Positions 26,150 to 34,732 of a stretch of DNA of 64,000 nucleotides are shown here, piece by piece. The DNA is from Pedobacter miscanthi. Lineage in GTDB: Bacteria > Bacteroidota > Bacteroidia > Sphingobacteriales > Sphingobacteriaceae. The notes under the pieces were generated by a model. It saw nothing but the letters and a program-made list of their open reading frames with translations, did no database searches and was not told the DNA's origin. The position numbers and the translations under genes are program-made. Where the stretch lies: the NCBI RefSeq assembly GCF_003315595.1, contig NZ_QNQU01000015.1:101345-165344 (forward strand). The letters run 5' to 3'. Position 1 is the first letter of the stretch, and each line of letters opens with the position of its first letter.

Positions 26150-26235
26150 CGTCATCTCGACTGGAACGCAGTGAAACTGAGAGATCTATCTCGAGACAGA
26201 TTTCTCGACTACGTTGCACTTCGCTCGAAATGACG
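26150..26235. repeat. Dispersed palindrome, family A
   Basis: CGTCATCTCGACTGG to GCTCGAAATGACG, 86 bp, with the inner GAGATCTATCTCGAGA palindrome. It is the first of a row of repeat pieces in the gap between frnE and the DUF3820 gene (26122-26424). Confidence 0.85.
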
Positions 26236-26413
26236 GTAACTAGATCCTGAAATAAATTCAGGAAGACGGATCGCGTTAGATTTCTCGGCTTCGTTGCACT
26301 TCGCTCGAAATGACGGTAACTTAGGGGAATTAGACACTGAAATAAATCTGATAAGTATCGGATTAGGAGGATGAATTGCGAAGAATCCTTCGACTCCGCT
26401 CAGGATGACAATC
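26236..26413. repeat. Tandem fragments of palindrome families A and B
   Basis: The stretch holds CTGAAATAAATTCAG (26247-26261, related to 11475-11540), then a family-A closing arm TTTCTCGGCTTCGTTGCACT...GAAATGACG (26281-26315). A further ACTGAAATAAAT fragment and a family-B-like arm, AATCCTTCGACTCCGCTCAG with GATGACA (26385-26409), follow. None has its full partner arm, so this looks like an eroded nest of insertions. No gene is credible here. Confidence 0.65.
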
Positions 26414-26424
26414 ACTCGGGATAC

Positions 26425-26643
26425 TTACCGCTGATTTTTCAACGGTGTTAACAAATATTCAAGCCCATTTACCCGTATTTCGAACATGGTGGCCATTAAA
26501 TCGCCCAATTTACCTTTCGGAAAACCCTTGTCATTATACCAAAGCAAATAACTTTCGGGGATATTGCAGATCAGGTAACCCTTATATTTTCCATAAGGCA
26601 TTTGCATTTTTACTAAATCGAGCAACAGGGTTGGATCTAACAT
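26425..26643 (-). CDS. DUF3820 family protein
   Basis: Small 72-residue protein with the DUF3820 pattern MPYGKYKGYLICNIPESYLLWYNDKGFPKGKLG and a C-terminal helix. Some relatives are annotated as quorum-sensing-regulated virulence factors, but the function is not established. It lies 25 bp downstream of mfd on the same strand and is probably cotranscribed with it. Confidence 0.8.
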   Translation of the reverse strand: MLDPTLLLDLVKMQMPYGKYKGYLICNIPESYLLWYNDKGFPKGKLGDLMATMFEIRVNGLEYLLTPLKNQR

Positions 26644-26668
26644 TATATAAAGGTAAGCCTAATAATAG

Positions 26669-29600
26669 CTAATCAATAAGCTCTAAAGTTTCAATTGCTT
26701 CTTCAACGGTACTTACATTATCAAAAGCAATCCTGAGTGTATTTTTTACCTCTTTTAAATTGCACATCCGTGGATGGTTCTGCGCAAAAGTTAAAATCTT
26801 GGTAAAAGTGTTCGAATCAAAATAAGCCGATTGTTTATCGCTTAAAAAATATCCGCGTAAGCTATTTTTCTTAAAACTGATTTTCTCGAAACCCAGTTTT
26901 TTGCCCAACCATTGCAACCTTACCACGCTAAGCATGGTTTTTACCTGTGGTGGCACCGGCCCGAAACGATCGGCCAGGTGTTTTTCAAAAATGGCCAGTT
27001 CGCCTTCATTATCGAGTTTTGATAGCTCAGTATATAAATTGTACCGCTCGGTAATATTCGTAATATAAGCATCAGGAATGTACAATTCCAGATCGGTATC
27101 TACTTGCGTAAAGCCAACAAAAGGCCGGGCAGGTTCATTTTCGAACAAGCCTTTAAATTCAGCTTCTTTTAATTCCTGTATGGCTTCATCTAATATTTTA
27201 TGGTACATCTCAAAACCAATTTCGGCAATGAAACCGCTTTGCTCTGCACCTAGTAAATTTCCGCTTCCACGGATATCCAGATCACGCATGGCTACGTTAA
27301 AACCACTGCCAAGATCAGAAAACTCTTCAATAGCGCTTAAACGCTTGCGCGCTTCGGAAGTTAAGGTAGATAAAGGTGGCGAAAGCAGATAACAAAATGC
27401 TTTTTTGTTGCTCCGGCCTACCCTGCCACGCATCTGGTGCAAATCGCTCAAACCAAACATGTGCGCATGGTTAATGATGATGGTATTGGCATTTGGGATA
27501 TCCAAACCCGCTTCGATAATGGTAGTCGCCACCAGAACATCCTTTTCACCATTGATGAAATCGAGCATTACATCTTCCAACGCATCTCCATCCAGTTGTC
27601 CGTGAGCAATACCGATTCTTGCTTTTGGAACAAGTTTCTGAATCAATCCCCCCAATTGCATCAGGTCGTTTACACGGTTATGGATGAAAAATACCTGTCC
27701 GCCACGATCCAATTCGAACTGAACAGCCTCCTGAATTAATTTATCATTAAAAACATGCAATTCGGTACTTACCGGTTGGCGGTTTGGTGGGGGTGTGCTA
27801 ATAATCGATAAATCCCTTGCCCCCATTAAAGAGAAATGCAGGGTTCTCGGAATTGGTGTTGCAGTAAGCGTTAAGGTATCAACATTTACACGTACCGCTT
27901 TTAACCGTTCTTTTGCGGTAACGCCAAATTTCTGCTCTTCATCAATAATCATGATGCCGAGATCCTTGAACTTTACATCCTTGCTTAATAAACGGTGTGT
28001 ACCAATCAGAATGTCGACTTTACCTGCTGCCGCTTCTGCCAGGGTATCTTTAATCTGTTTATTGGTTTTAAAACGGTTGATATAATCTACCGTAACCGGA
28101 AAATCTTTTAAACGCGACGAGAAGGTTTTAAAATGCTGTAAAGCCAAAATAGTGGTAGGAACCAAAACAGCAGCCTGTTTGCCTTCTGCAACAGCTTTAA
28201 ATGCCGCACGTACGGCGATTTCCGTTTTCCCGAAGCCTACATCACCGCAAACCAAACGGTCCATTGGATGTGGCGATTCCATATCCTTTTTCACATCCTG
28301 GGTGGCTTTTAACTGATCGGGCGTATCTTCATAAATAAACGAAGCTTCTAACTCAGTTTGTAAATAACTATCGGGAGAAAATGCCGTACCTGCCTGTGTT
28401 TTACGCAGAGCATAAAGTTTAATCAGATCACGGGCGATATCTTTAACTTTTTTTTTAGTAGTTTTTTTTAGCTTATCCCAGGCATCAGTACCCAGTTTAT
28501 TCATTTTGGGTACGCCACTTTCCTTACCACTGTATTTTGCAATGCGGTTTAGCGAGTTGATGTTTACATAAAGCAGGTCGTTATCTGCATAAATTAAACG
28601 AATCATCTCCTGGGTTTTGCCATTTACCTCCACCTTTTCGAGCCCCGCGTATTTACCGATCCCGTGATCGATGTGCGTAACATAATCCCCGGATTTTAGT
28701 TCCCTTAAATCTTTCAGGGTAATGGCCTGACTTTTCTGATAGCCTTTTTTGAGCTTGTATTTATAGTAACGGTCGAAAATCTGGTGATCGGTATAAAATG
28801 CCGTCTGGATCTGCGGATCAACAAAACCCTCGCGCAACATGCTGTTTATAGGAGTAAACTTGGCCGTTTTGTCAATATCTTCTAAAATGGCATATAAACG
28901 CTCAATCTGCTTGGGCGAATCGGTAAAAATAAAGTTAACGATACCGGCCTTTTCATTTTCCTTTAAGTTATGGATTAAGAGGTTAAAATCTTTATTAAAC
29001 GATGGCTGCGGTTTTGTTTCGAATTCATAACGGTTATCTGTTTTATAAAAAAACTGCTTGCCAAATTCTACCAAAGGAAAATCCTGAAGATGATCTCCCA
29101 GTAATTTTTCGTCGCTAAAAGCAAATTTAGGATCAATCCACTCCGGGTTCTGCGTTTTATCTGCAGCAGGCAGTGCTTTCCACAGTTCAACAGCTTTTTT
29201 ATACCCTGCTTTAACAATGTCTAAAGTAAACTCTACATCTTTAAACCAGAGTTGTGTATCCTGATCAATATAATCGAGGATGCTGATATTGCTTTCGGTT
29301 AAAAACTTAGCTTGTACATTGGGTACAATGGTGAGCGATTTAACATCGGCCACCGAAAGCTGGCTTTCGATCTCAAAACTCCTGATGCTTTCTACCTCAT
29401 CACCAAAAAATTCGATGCGGTAAGGCAAGTCGGATGAAAAAGAGAATATATCTACAATACCACCGCGGATGGAAAACTGACCAGGTTCGTAAACAAAATC
29501 CCTGCGGTCGAAATCGTAATCGATCAAAAACTCATTGATAAAGTCGATACCCAGTTTTGCCCCGAGGCTGATCTCGAGGGTGTTTTTTTCAAGGGCAGAA

Positions 29601-30007
29601 CGGTCGATTACTTTTTCAGCTATAGCTTCCGGATAAGAAACCACAATCTTACCATATTCCGAATCATGGTTCAGTTCGTTCAATACCTCGGCACGGGCCA
29701 GTACATTGGCCGTATCTACCTGTGTAAAATCGAAAGATTTGCGGTAAGAGGAAGGAAATAATAGAACCTGTTTATCGAGTACGCTTTCCAGGTCCGACTG
29801 GAAATAGGCCGCCTCTTCCCTATCCGGTAAAACAAAAAGGATGGGCTTGTGTAACAGGAAGTATGATGAAAGTGAAACAATAGCATCAGCCGAACCCACC
29901 AGCCCCTTTAATTGTATCTTCGGGTTTCTGGTAGCGTTCAACGCTTTGGTAAATTGGGTTACCCTATCGTCGGTTTTGTATCTGTTTATTAAATCTCGAA
30001 TGTTCAA
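26669..30007 (-). CDS. mfd: Transcription-repair coupling factor Mfd
   Basis: Removes RNA polymerase stalled at DNA lesions and recruits UvrA. Of the 1112 residues, the N-terminal UvrB-like modules end near 440; the RNA-polymerase-interacting CarD-like domain begins at LKSGDYVTHIDHGIGKYAGL. The translocase motor has Walker A GDVGFGKTE (near residue 588), DEEQ in IIDEEQKFGV, TATPIPRT and the TRG segment GRVGRSNKKAFCYLL. The C-terminal TRCF domain follows. The start is TTG at 30007, supported by a -7 box five bases upstream; the next methionines are far inside the domain. The small DUF3820 gene follows. A second candidate box lies further upstream at 30201-30194. Confidence 0.97.
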   Translation of the reverse strand: MNIRDLINRYKTDDRVTQFTKALNATRNPKIQLKGLVGSADAIVSLSSYFLLHKPILFVLPDREEAAYFQSDLESVLDKQVLLFPSSYRKSFDFTQVDTANVLARAEVLNELNHDSEYGKIVVSYPEAIAEKVIDRSALEKNTLEISLGAKLGIDFINEFLIDYDFDRRDFVYEPGQFSIRGGIVDIFSFSSDLPYRIEFFGDEVESIRSFEIESQLSVADVKSLTIVPNVQAKFLTESNISILDYIDQDTQLWFKDVEFTLDIVKAGYKKAVELWKALPAADKTQNPEWIDPKFAFSDEKLLGDHLQDFPLVEFGKQFFYKTDNRYEFETKPQPSFNKDFNLLIHNLKENEKAGIVNFIFTDSPKQIERLYAILEDIDKTAKFTPINSMLREGFVDPQIQTAFYTDHQIFDRYYKYKLKKGYQKSQAITLKDLRELKSGDYVTHIDHGIGKYAGLEKVEVNGKTQEMIRLIYADNDLLYVNINSLNRIAKYSGKESGVPKMNKLGTDAWDKLKKTTKKKVKDIARDLIKLYALRKTQAGTAFSPDSYLQTELEASFIYEDTPDQLKATQDVKKDMESPHPMDRLVCGDVGFGKTEIAVRAAFKAVAEGKQAAVLVPTTILALQHFKTFSSRLKDFPVTVDYINRFKTNKQIKDTLAEAAAGKVDILIGTHRLLSKDVKFKDLGIMIIDEEQKFGVTAKERLKAVRVNVDTLTLTATPIPRTLHFSLMGARDLSIISTPPPNRQPVSTELHVFNDKLIQEAVQFELDRGGQVFFIHNRVNDLMQLGGLIQKLVPKARIGIAHGQLDGDALEDVMLDFINGEKDVLVATTIIEAGLDIPNANTIIINHAHMFGLSDLHQMRGRVGRSNKKAFCYLLSPPLSTLTSEARKRLSAIEEFSDLGSGFNVAMRDLDIRGSGNLLGAEQSGFIAEIGFEMYHKILDEAIQELKEAEFKGLFENEPARPFVGFTQVDTDLELYIPDAYITNITERYNLYTELSKLDNEGELAIFEKHLADRFGPVPPQVKTMLSVVRLQWLGKKLGFEKISFKKNSLRGYFLSDKQSAYFDSNTFTKILTFAQNHPRMCNLKEVKNTLRIAFDNVSTVEEAIETLELID

Positions 30008-30011
30008 GGCA

Positions 30012-30019
30012 CAAAAATA
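30012..30019 (-). promoter_or_regulatory. mfd promoter -7 box next to the TTG start
   Basis: TATTTTTG on the minus strand fits TAnnTTTG and ends four bases before the TTG start codon. A second match, TACCTTTG at 30201-30194, could give a longer leader of about 185 nt. The rest of the 230-bp gap upstream of mfd shows nothing clear. Confidence 0.5.
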
Positions 30020-30237
30020 AGCTTATCTTTTAATATTAACCCCCAATTTATGTAAAGGTTTTTTTAACTATTTTTGGCAGGATTGAGGGATGTGAAAACG
30101 GATTCGAAAAAATTAAAAACTTATTCTTAGATGTTATCGTTCGTTTTGTCGAAAGATATGCCCATTTCGTCGATTAAGGGCAAATTGATGTAACAAAGGT
30201 AGTTTTATAGCCTCTAAACTGTATAAAAAGTGAAACA

Positions 30238-30540
30238 ATGAAGTACATTAAAAGCTTTCCACTAGAACTTTTTTTCTGGGTAACAGCTTTGGTATTACTG
30301 GCAACAACAAATGCCCACGAACATCACTTTACACTTTGTCCGCTGGCTAATTTAGGCTTTAAAGACTGGTGTCCGGGATGTGGAATTGGCAGGTCGATCA
30401 GCCTGATATTACATGGCGGGTTTACTGAAAGCTTTTCTGAGCATTGGTTTGGGTTTCCGGCACTTTTAATTATAGTTTATAGAATTTATACATTGATAAA
30501 AAATAAAAAAACATTTAAAATTTCACCAACAAATACATAA
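30238..30540 (+). CDS. DUF2752 membrane protein
   Basis: A 100-residue membrane protein with two transmembrane helices (about residues 10-25 and 70-88) and the DUF2752 motif LCPLANLGFKDWCPGCGIGR between them. The CPGCG pair suggests metal or redox binding, but no function is known. It forms a two-gene unit with the TM2 protein, 5 bp apart; the two often occur together in Bacteroidota. Confidence 0.85.
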   Translation: MKYIKSFPLELFFWVTALVLLATTNAHEHHFTLCPLANLGFKDWCPGCGIGRSISLILHGGFTESFSEHWFGFPALLIIVYRIYTLIKNKKTFKISPTNT

Positions 30541-30545
30541 CAACC

Positions 30546-30932
30546 ATGGATATCTTTCAATCACCTCTTATGTCGTTACCAGGTATAACACCAGAGGAAT
30601 ACTCATACTTACAACAAGCAACAACCGGTTTAACCGAAGAGCAGTTGCGCAATTTCTTAATGGTTTACAGCAGCAAAAGGAAAAACCCTTCGGATATGTT
30701 GATTTTCTGTTTAATCGGTTTATTCGTTGTTCCTGGCTTGCAGAGGTTCATCATCGGCCAGGTTGGGATGGGTATCTTATATCTGCTTACCTGGGGCTTA
30801 TGTTTTATCGGATCGATTATCGACGTAATAAACCATAAAACCCTTGCTTTTGAACATAACCAGAAAATGGTGTTCGAAAGCCTGCAGATGGTGAGAATGA
30901 GCAGCGGATTCCAACAGACCGGAAAATTCTAG
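30546..30932 (+). CDS. TM2 domain protein
   Basis: A 128-residue membrane protein with an N-terminal helical cytoplasmic segment, then the TM2 domain: two hydrophobic helices (LIFCLIGLFVVPGLQRFIIG and GILYLLTWGLCFIGSIIDVI) joined by a short turn, with the D-x-I end that is typical. The function of TM2 proteins is unknown in bacteria. It follows the DUF2752 gene by 5 bp and ends at a strong terminator. Confidence 0.87.
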   Translation: MDIFQSPLMSLPGITPEEYSYLQQATTGLTEEQLRNFLMVYSSKRKNPSDMLIFCLIGLFVVPGLQRFIIGQVGMGILYLLTWGLCFIGSIIDVINHKTLAFEHNQKMVFESLQMVRMSSGFQQTGKF

Positions 30933-30953
30933 AATAGTATAAATTGATATTCA

Positions 30954-30993
30954 AACCTCGCAGTTTTCTTAACCTGCGAGGTTTTGTTTTTAC
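30954..30993 (+). terminator. Terminator after the TM2 gene
   Basis: AAACCTCGCAG pairs with CTGCGAGGTTT (11-bp stem, 10-nt loop), followed by TGTTTTT. Confidence 0.85.
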
Positions 30994-31005
30994 AATCGGT
31001 TAGTC

Positions 31006-31081
31006 GGGATTTGCAATCCCGTCTTTGGTACCGTGGATTTCAAATCCACAGCTCATGAGGTCAGGATTACAAATCCTGACC
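31006..31081. repeat. Triple hairpin repeat, family D
   Basis: Three perfect short hairpins in a row: CGGGATTTGCAATCCCG (31006-31022), GTGGATTTCAAATCCAC (31034-31050) and TCAGGATTACAAATCCTGA (31062-31080). All share the core GGATT-x-AATCC with different flanks. This is the arrangement expected of REP-type elements mobilised by a REP-associated transposase. The rest of the gap up to 31240 holds nothing clear apart from AAACCTCTGGGGTTT at 31211-31225. Confidence 0.85.
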
Positions 31082-31240
31082 AACAGCCTGAGGTAGCCAT
31101 AAAAACCGAAGCACTCATTTCCAAATATATCGACCACCTCAGTCACCTGAGATCATCTAAGTTAATGTACTATTACTGGCTTATTATCAATTTAGCTGGG
31201 GAAATTTTCAAAACCTCTGGGGTTTATTTATATTTATCGA

Positions 31241-32338
31241 ATGAAATTAGCTGAAATTACCAATTATTTAGAAAGCATTGCGCCACTTAATTATCAGGAA
31301 GATTATGATAATTCGGGACTGATTGTTGGTGATCCGAATATGGAAATCCGTGCTGCATTGGTAGCTCTGGATTGTGTGGAGAAGATTGTAGATGAAGCCA
31401 TTTCTACAGGCTGCAACCTGATCATCACCCATCATCCCATTGTTTTTAAAGGATTAAAAAAGCTGAACGGCAAAAATTATGTAGAACGCGTGGTGTTAAA
31501 AGCCATTAAAAATAATATTGCACTTTATGCTATTCATACCAATTTAGACAGCATCCATACCGGTGTAAATGCCCGGATTTGTGAACGTTTGGGTTTAACC
31601 GGTACAAAAGTACTTTCGCCCAAGGCCGGATTGTTAAAAAAACTGGTTACCTATTGTCCGCAGGCACAGGCCGAGCAGCTACGGTCGGCATTATTTTATG
31701 CTGGCGCAGGTAATATCGGTAATTACAGTGAGTGTAGTTTTAATGCCGATGGTTTTGGTACATTTAAGGGAAACGAAGATTCTGATCCTTTTGTGGGCGA
31801 AAAAGGTGTACGCCACCGCGAAACTGAGGTGCGTATTGAAATGGTTTACCCTACACAGGCCGAGCGGAAAATTCTGGTGGCCCTGTTCGAAAACCATCCT
31901 TATGAGGAAGTGGCTTACGATATTTATAAACTCGAAAATAAACATCAGCTGGTAGGCTCGGGTATGGTGGGCTGGCTTGAATATGATATGGATGCCTACG
32001 ATTTTTTACACCTGGTGAAAGACCGGATGCAGGCCAAAGTGGTTAGGCATACCGAAGTAACCGGCAAAAGAATTAAAAAAGTGGCAGTTTGTGGCGGCTC
32101 TGGGAGCTTCCTTTTAAGAGAAGCCATTGCTGCGGGGGCAGACGCTTTTATCACCGCTGATTTTAAATATCACGAGTTTTTTGATGCAGAGGAAAAACTG
32201 ATCATTGCCGACATCGGACACTTTGAAACTGAACAATTTACCTCAAATTTATTGCTTGAAATTATTCAGAAAAAATTTACTAACTTTGCAATCCGTTTAA
32301 CGGAGCAAAATACAAACCCCATAAATTACTTGTTTTAA
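31241..32338 (+). CDS. Nif3-like dinuclear metal centre protein (DUF34)
   Basis: Member of the Nif3/YqfO/DUF34 family, a toroidal hexamer that binds two metal ions; the cellular role is unresolved, with a proposed link to GTP cyclohydrolase or metal handling. N-terminal ITHHPIVFKGLKKL carries metal-binding histidines, and C-terminal IADIGHFETEQFTSNLLLE supplies the remaining histidine and glutamate. The 365-residue length shows the long form with an inserted PII-like domain (about residues 125-235). The stop and the start of the next gene overlap as TAATG, so translation is probably coupled. No -7 box of good quality was seen. Confidence 0.93.
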   Translation: MKLAEITNYLESIAPLNYQEDYDNSGLIVGDPNMEIRAALVALDCVEKIVDEAISTGCNLIITHHPIVFKGLKKLNGKNYVERVVLKAIKNNIALYAIHTNLDSIHTGVNARICERLGLTGTKVLSPKAGLLKKLVTYCPQAQAEQLRSALFYAGAGNIGNYSECSFNADGFGTFKGNEDSDPFVGEKGVRHRETEVRIEMVYPTQAERKILVALFENHPYEEVAYDIYKLENKHQLVGSGMVGWLEYDMDAYDFLHLVKDRMQAKVVRHTEVTGKRIKKVAVCGGSGSFLLREAIAAGADAFITADFKYHEFFDAEEKLIIADIGHFETEQFTSNLLLEIIQKKFTNFAIRLTEQNTNPINYLF

Positions 32339-33081
32339 TGGAACAAACCGTAGAACAAAAGCTAAAAGCTTTATACGAATTACAAAATATCCACACCAAA
32401 ATTGATAAAATCCGTCAGGTACGTGGCGAATTACCAATGGAAGTTGCCGATCTTGAGGATGATGTTTTAGGATTAGAAACCAGAATTTCAAAAATCAAAG
32501 GTGAACTTGATGATCTTGAGGATTCGATCGTAACGCGTAAAAATACAATTAAAGATGCGCAAGCAGCCATCAAAAGATACGATACTCAATTAAAAGAAGT
32601 TAAAAATAACCGCGAATACGATGCTTTAACTAAAGAAATTGAGATTCAAGGTTTAGATATCCAGGTTTCTGAAAAGAAAATTAAAGAGCATGGTTTCGAA
32701 ATCAACTCTAAAACTGAAATCTATGAAGCTGCTAAAGCGGAATTAGATGGCAGAAAAAAAGATCTGGATGTTAAAAAAGCCGAACTTGATGTAATTACTG
32801 CCGAAACTGAAAAAGAAGAGGACGATTTACAGAAAAAAGCGGATAAAGCTGAGCCGCAGATCGAAGAACGTTTATTGGTAGCTTACAAACGTTTACGCAA
32901 AAATGCAGTAAATGGTTTAGCTGTAGTAACCATCGATCGTGATTCTTGCTCAGGCTGTTTCAACCAGATCCCGCCTCAACGTCAGTTAGATATCCGTCAA
33001 CGTAAAAAAATCATCGTTTGCGAACACTGCGGACGTATTTTGGTTGATGAGGCTTTAACCCACGAAGTAGCTGAAGCTTAA
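32338..33081 (+). CDS. Coiled-coil C4 zinc-ribbon protein
   Basis: A 247-residue protein with a long antiparallel coiled coil (about residues 10-180) and a C-terminal C4 zinc ribbon, with cysteine pairs in SCSGCF and VCEHCGRI (zf-RING_7/DUF164 pattern). Related proteins are found beside nif3-like genes across bacteria, which argues for a shared process; suggested roles involve RNA or secretion chaperoning but are not settled. Its ATG overlaps the stop of the Nif3-like gene. A terminator follows 20 bp after the stop. Confidence 0.9.
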   Translation: MEQTVEQKLKALYELQNIHTKIDKIRQVRGELPMEVADLEDDVLGLETRISKIKGELDDLEDSIVTRKNTIKDAQAAIKRYDTQLKEVKNNREYDALTKEIEIQGLDIQVSEKKIKEHGFEINSKTEIYEAAKAELDGRKKDLDVKKAELDVITAETEKEEDDLQKKADKAEPQIEERLLVAYKRLRKNAVNGLAVVTIDRDSCSGCFNQIPPQRQLDIRQRKKIIVCEHCGRILVDEALTHEVAEA

Positions 33082-33101
33082 TTGCAATATTAAATGAATT
33101 G

Positions 33102-33135
33102 AACGTCCCGGTCTGCAGATCGGGACGTTTTTGTT
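33102..33135 (+). terminator. Terminator of the Nif3/zinc-ribbon operon
   Basis: A 9-bp stem AACGTCCCG/CGGGACGTT with a 10-nt loop, followed by TTTG and TTT. Confidence 0.85.
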
Positions 33136-33241
33136 TAGGCCTGTTTTTTGCTTGTACAAAACAAGCAGGTAATTTTAGCGTTTAATGTAAATATTTAACG
33201 CCAATTAAAGCTGTAAAACCAAACCGAAATTAGTATCCCAA

Positions 33242-34732
33242 ATGAATAAAAGCTTCCGTTTTTTTGTAACCCCGCTCCTGCTCATATTTCCCCTCTTTTC
33301 ATTTGCAAACTTCGATTTTAACAGCAATTGCCTCAATGCATATAAAAGCATTTTCGAGCTAAAACTTGGTAATGCAAGGGCCTATATTTCAACAGAGAAA
33401 AAGCAGCATCCCAATAATTCCATCATTCCGCTGCTCGAAAACTATGTAGACTTTTTTACCGTGCTTACTTCTGAAAGCAAAGCCGATTTCGACCGCCTCA
33501 AAGGAAACAAATCAGCCCGTTTAGACCAAATTAGTGATGATGATAAAAACTCACCTTACTATTTGTATGCACAGGCAGAAATCAACCTGCAATGGGCGCT
33601 TATCCGCGGACGTTTCGGCGAATACTTTAATGCCGCAATGGAAGTTAAAAGGGCAAACAGCCTTTTACAGGATAACAATAAAAAATTCCCCAATTTTCAT
33701 CTTAACCTAAAGGGTTTAGGGTTAATTAATGCTGTTTTGGGTAATTTGCCTGATGGGGCATTAAAAACGGCGCTTTCAACCTTTGGTATTAAAGGAAACC
33801 TTCAGAGTGGCTTAAATATGTTCGAAAAACTGGCCGATAACCTGCCAAAATCCACTTACGAACCTTTTTACGAGGAGGTGGTGTTTTACTATGCTTATGT
33901 ATTAACTGATGTAGCACACAGTCCGCTGGCTTATGCCAAAACAATGAAATATACCGAGAGGATTGCCGATACCAGTTTGCTTAAAAGTTACCTGCAAAGT
34001 TACGTCTGCATCAAAAACTCGCATAGCGATGAAGCCATTTCCATTTTAGCAAAGCGGCCCGAAGGTGGCGTTTACCAACCTTTCCCCTATCTGGATTACC
34101 TGGAAGGCATTGCCCGTTTAAATAAACTCGACCTTAATTCGGCTACTTACTTTAACCGCTTTTTACAGGCTACAAAGGGCGTAAATTTTGTAAAGGATGC
34201 CTACCTTCATTTAGGCTGGATATCGCTGCTGAAAGGAGATAAAGAAGGATATGGGGCATTTGCAGCAAAAGCAATAAAAAATGGCTATACCTATATGGAA
34301 AAAGATAAGCAGGCCAAAAGCGAAGCAGCAGCTGGTACCCCAACACTTGATCTTTTGAAGGCACGACTTTTATTTGATGGAGGCTATTTAAACAGGGCTT
34401 TGCAGATTTTGGATAATAAAAAAGCCGGCGATTACACCAACGATAAAGACAAAATTGAATTTAGCTACCGTTTGGGAAGGGTTTATGATGATTTAGGTAA
34501 AGATGAACAGGCACTGGCTGCTTATCAGGAGACCATTAACGGGGGAAAAAATCTGAAGTATTATTTTGCCGCCAATGCAGCGCTGCAGATGGGCAAGTTG
34601 TACGAAAGGAAAAAAAATGAAGCTAAAGCTAAAGAAGCTTTCAATACTGCCATTGCCATGAAAAACCATGAGTTCGAAAGCAGTATCGAAAGCCAGGCTA
34701 AAGCCGGATTAAGGCGGTTAGCCAATAACTAA
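33242..34732 (+). CDS. Secreted tetratricopeptide repeat protein
   Basis: Exported 496-residue helical protein. The signal peptide (residues 1-22) ends at FSFAN. Several TPR-like helical pairs are visible, clearest near the C terminus (FSYRLGRVYDDLGKDEQALAAYQETI and AANAALQMGKLYERKKNEAK). The N-terminal part resembles the DUF3808 group of outer-membrane-associated repeat proteins. It is likely a periplasmic scaffold; the partner is unknown. Its last four bases overlap the convergent FabH-like gene, so no terminator separates the two. Confidence 0.82.
   Translation: MNKSFRFFVTPLLLIFPLFSFANFDFNSNCLNAYKSIFELKLGNARAYISTEKKQHPNNSIIPLLENYVDFFTVLTSESKADFDRLKGNKSARLDQISDDDKNSPYYLYAQAEINLQWALIRGRFGEYFNAAMEVKRANSLLQDNNKKFPNFHLNLKGLGLINAVLGNLPDGALKTALSTFGIKGNLQSGLNMFEKLADNLPKSTYEPFYEEVVFYYAYVLTDVAHSPLAYAKTMKYTERIADTSLLKSYLQSYVCIKNSHSDEAISILAKRPEGGVYQPFPYLDYLEGIARLNKLDLNSATYFNRFLQATKGVNFVKDAYLHLGWISLLKGDKEGYGAFAAKAIKNGYTYMEKDKQAKSEAAAGTPTLDLLKARLLFDGGYLNRALQILDNKKAGDYTNDKDKIEFSYRLGRVYDDLGKDEQALAAYQETINGGKNLKYYFAANAALQMGKLYERKKNEAKAKEAFNTAIAMKNHEFESSIESQAKAGLRRLANN

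Noticed and set aside
26209..26415. A 68-codon minus-strand gene
   Set aside because: It is formed entirely by fragments of palindrome families A and B.
30129..30191. A 20-codon small protein in the gap upstream of mfd
   Set aside because: Only a short open frame with no start signal, conserved feature or promoter box in a suitable place.
31033..31254. A 73-codon plus-strand gene
   Set aside because: The frame runs through the triple hairpin repeat and overlaps the start of the Nif3-like gene; no homology pattern or start signal is visible.
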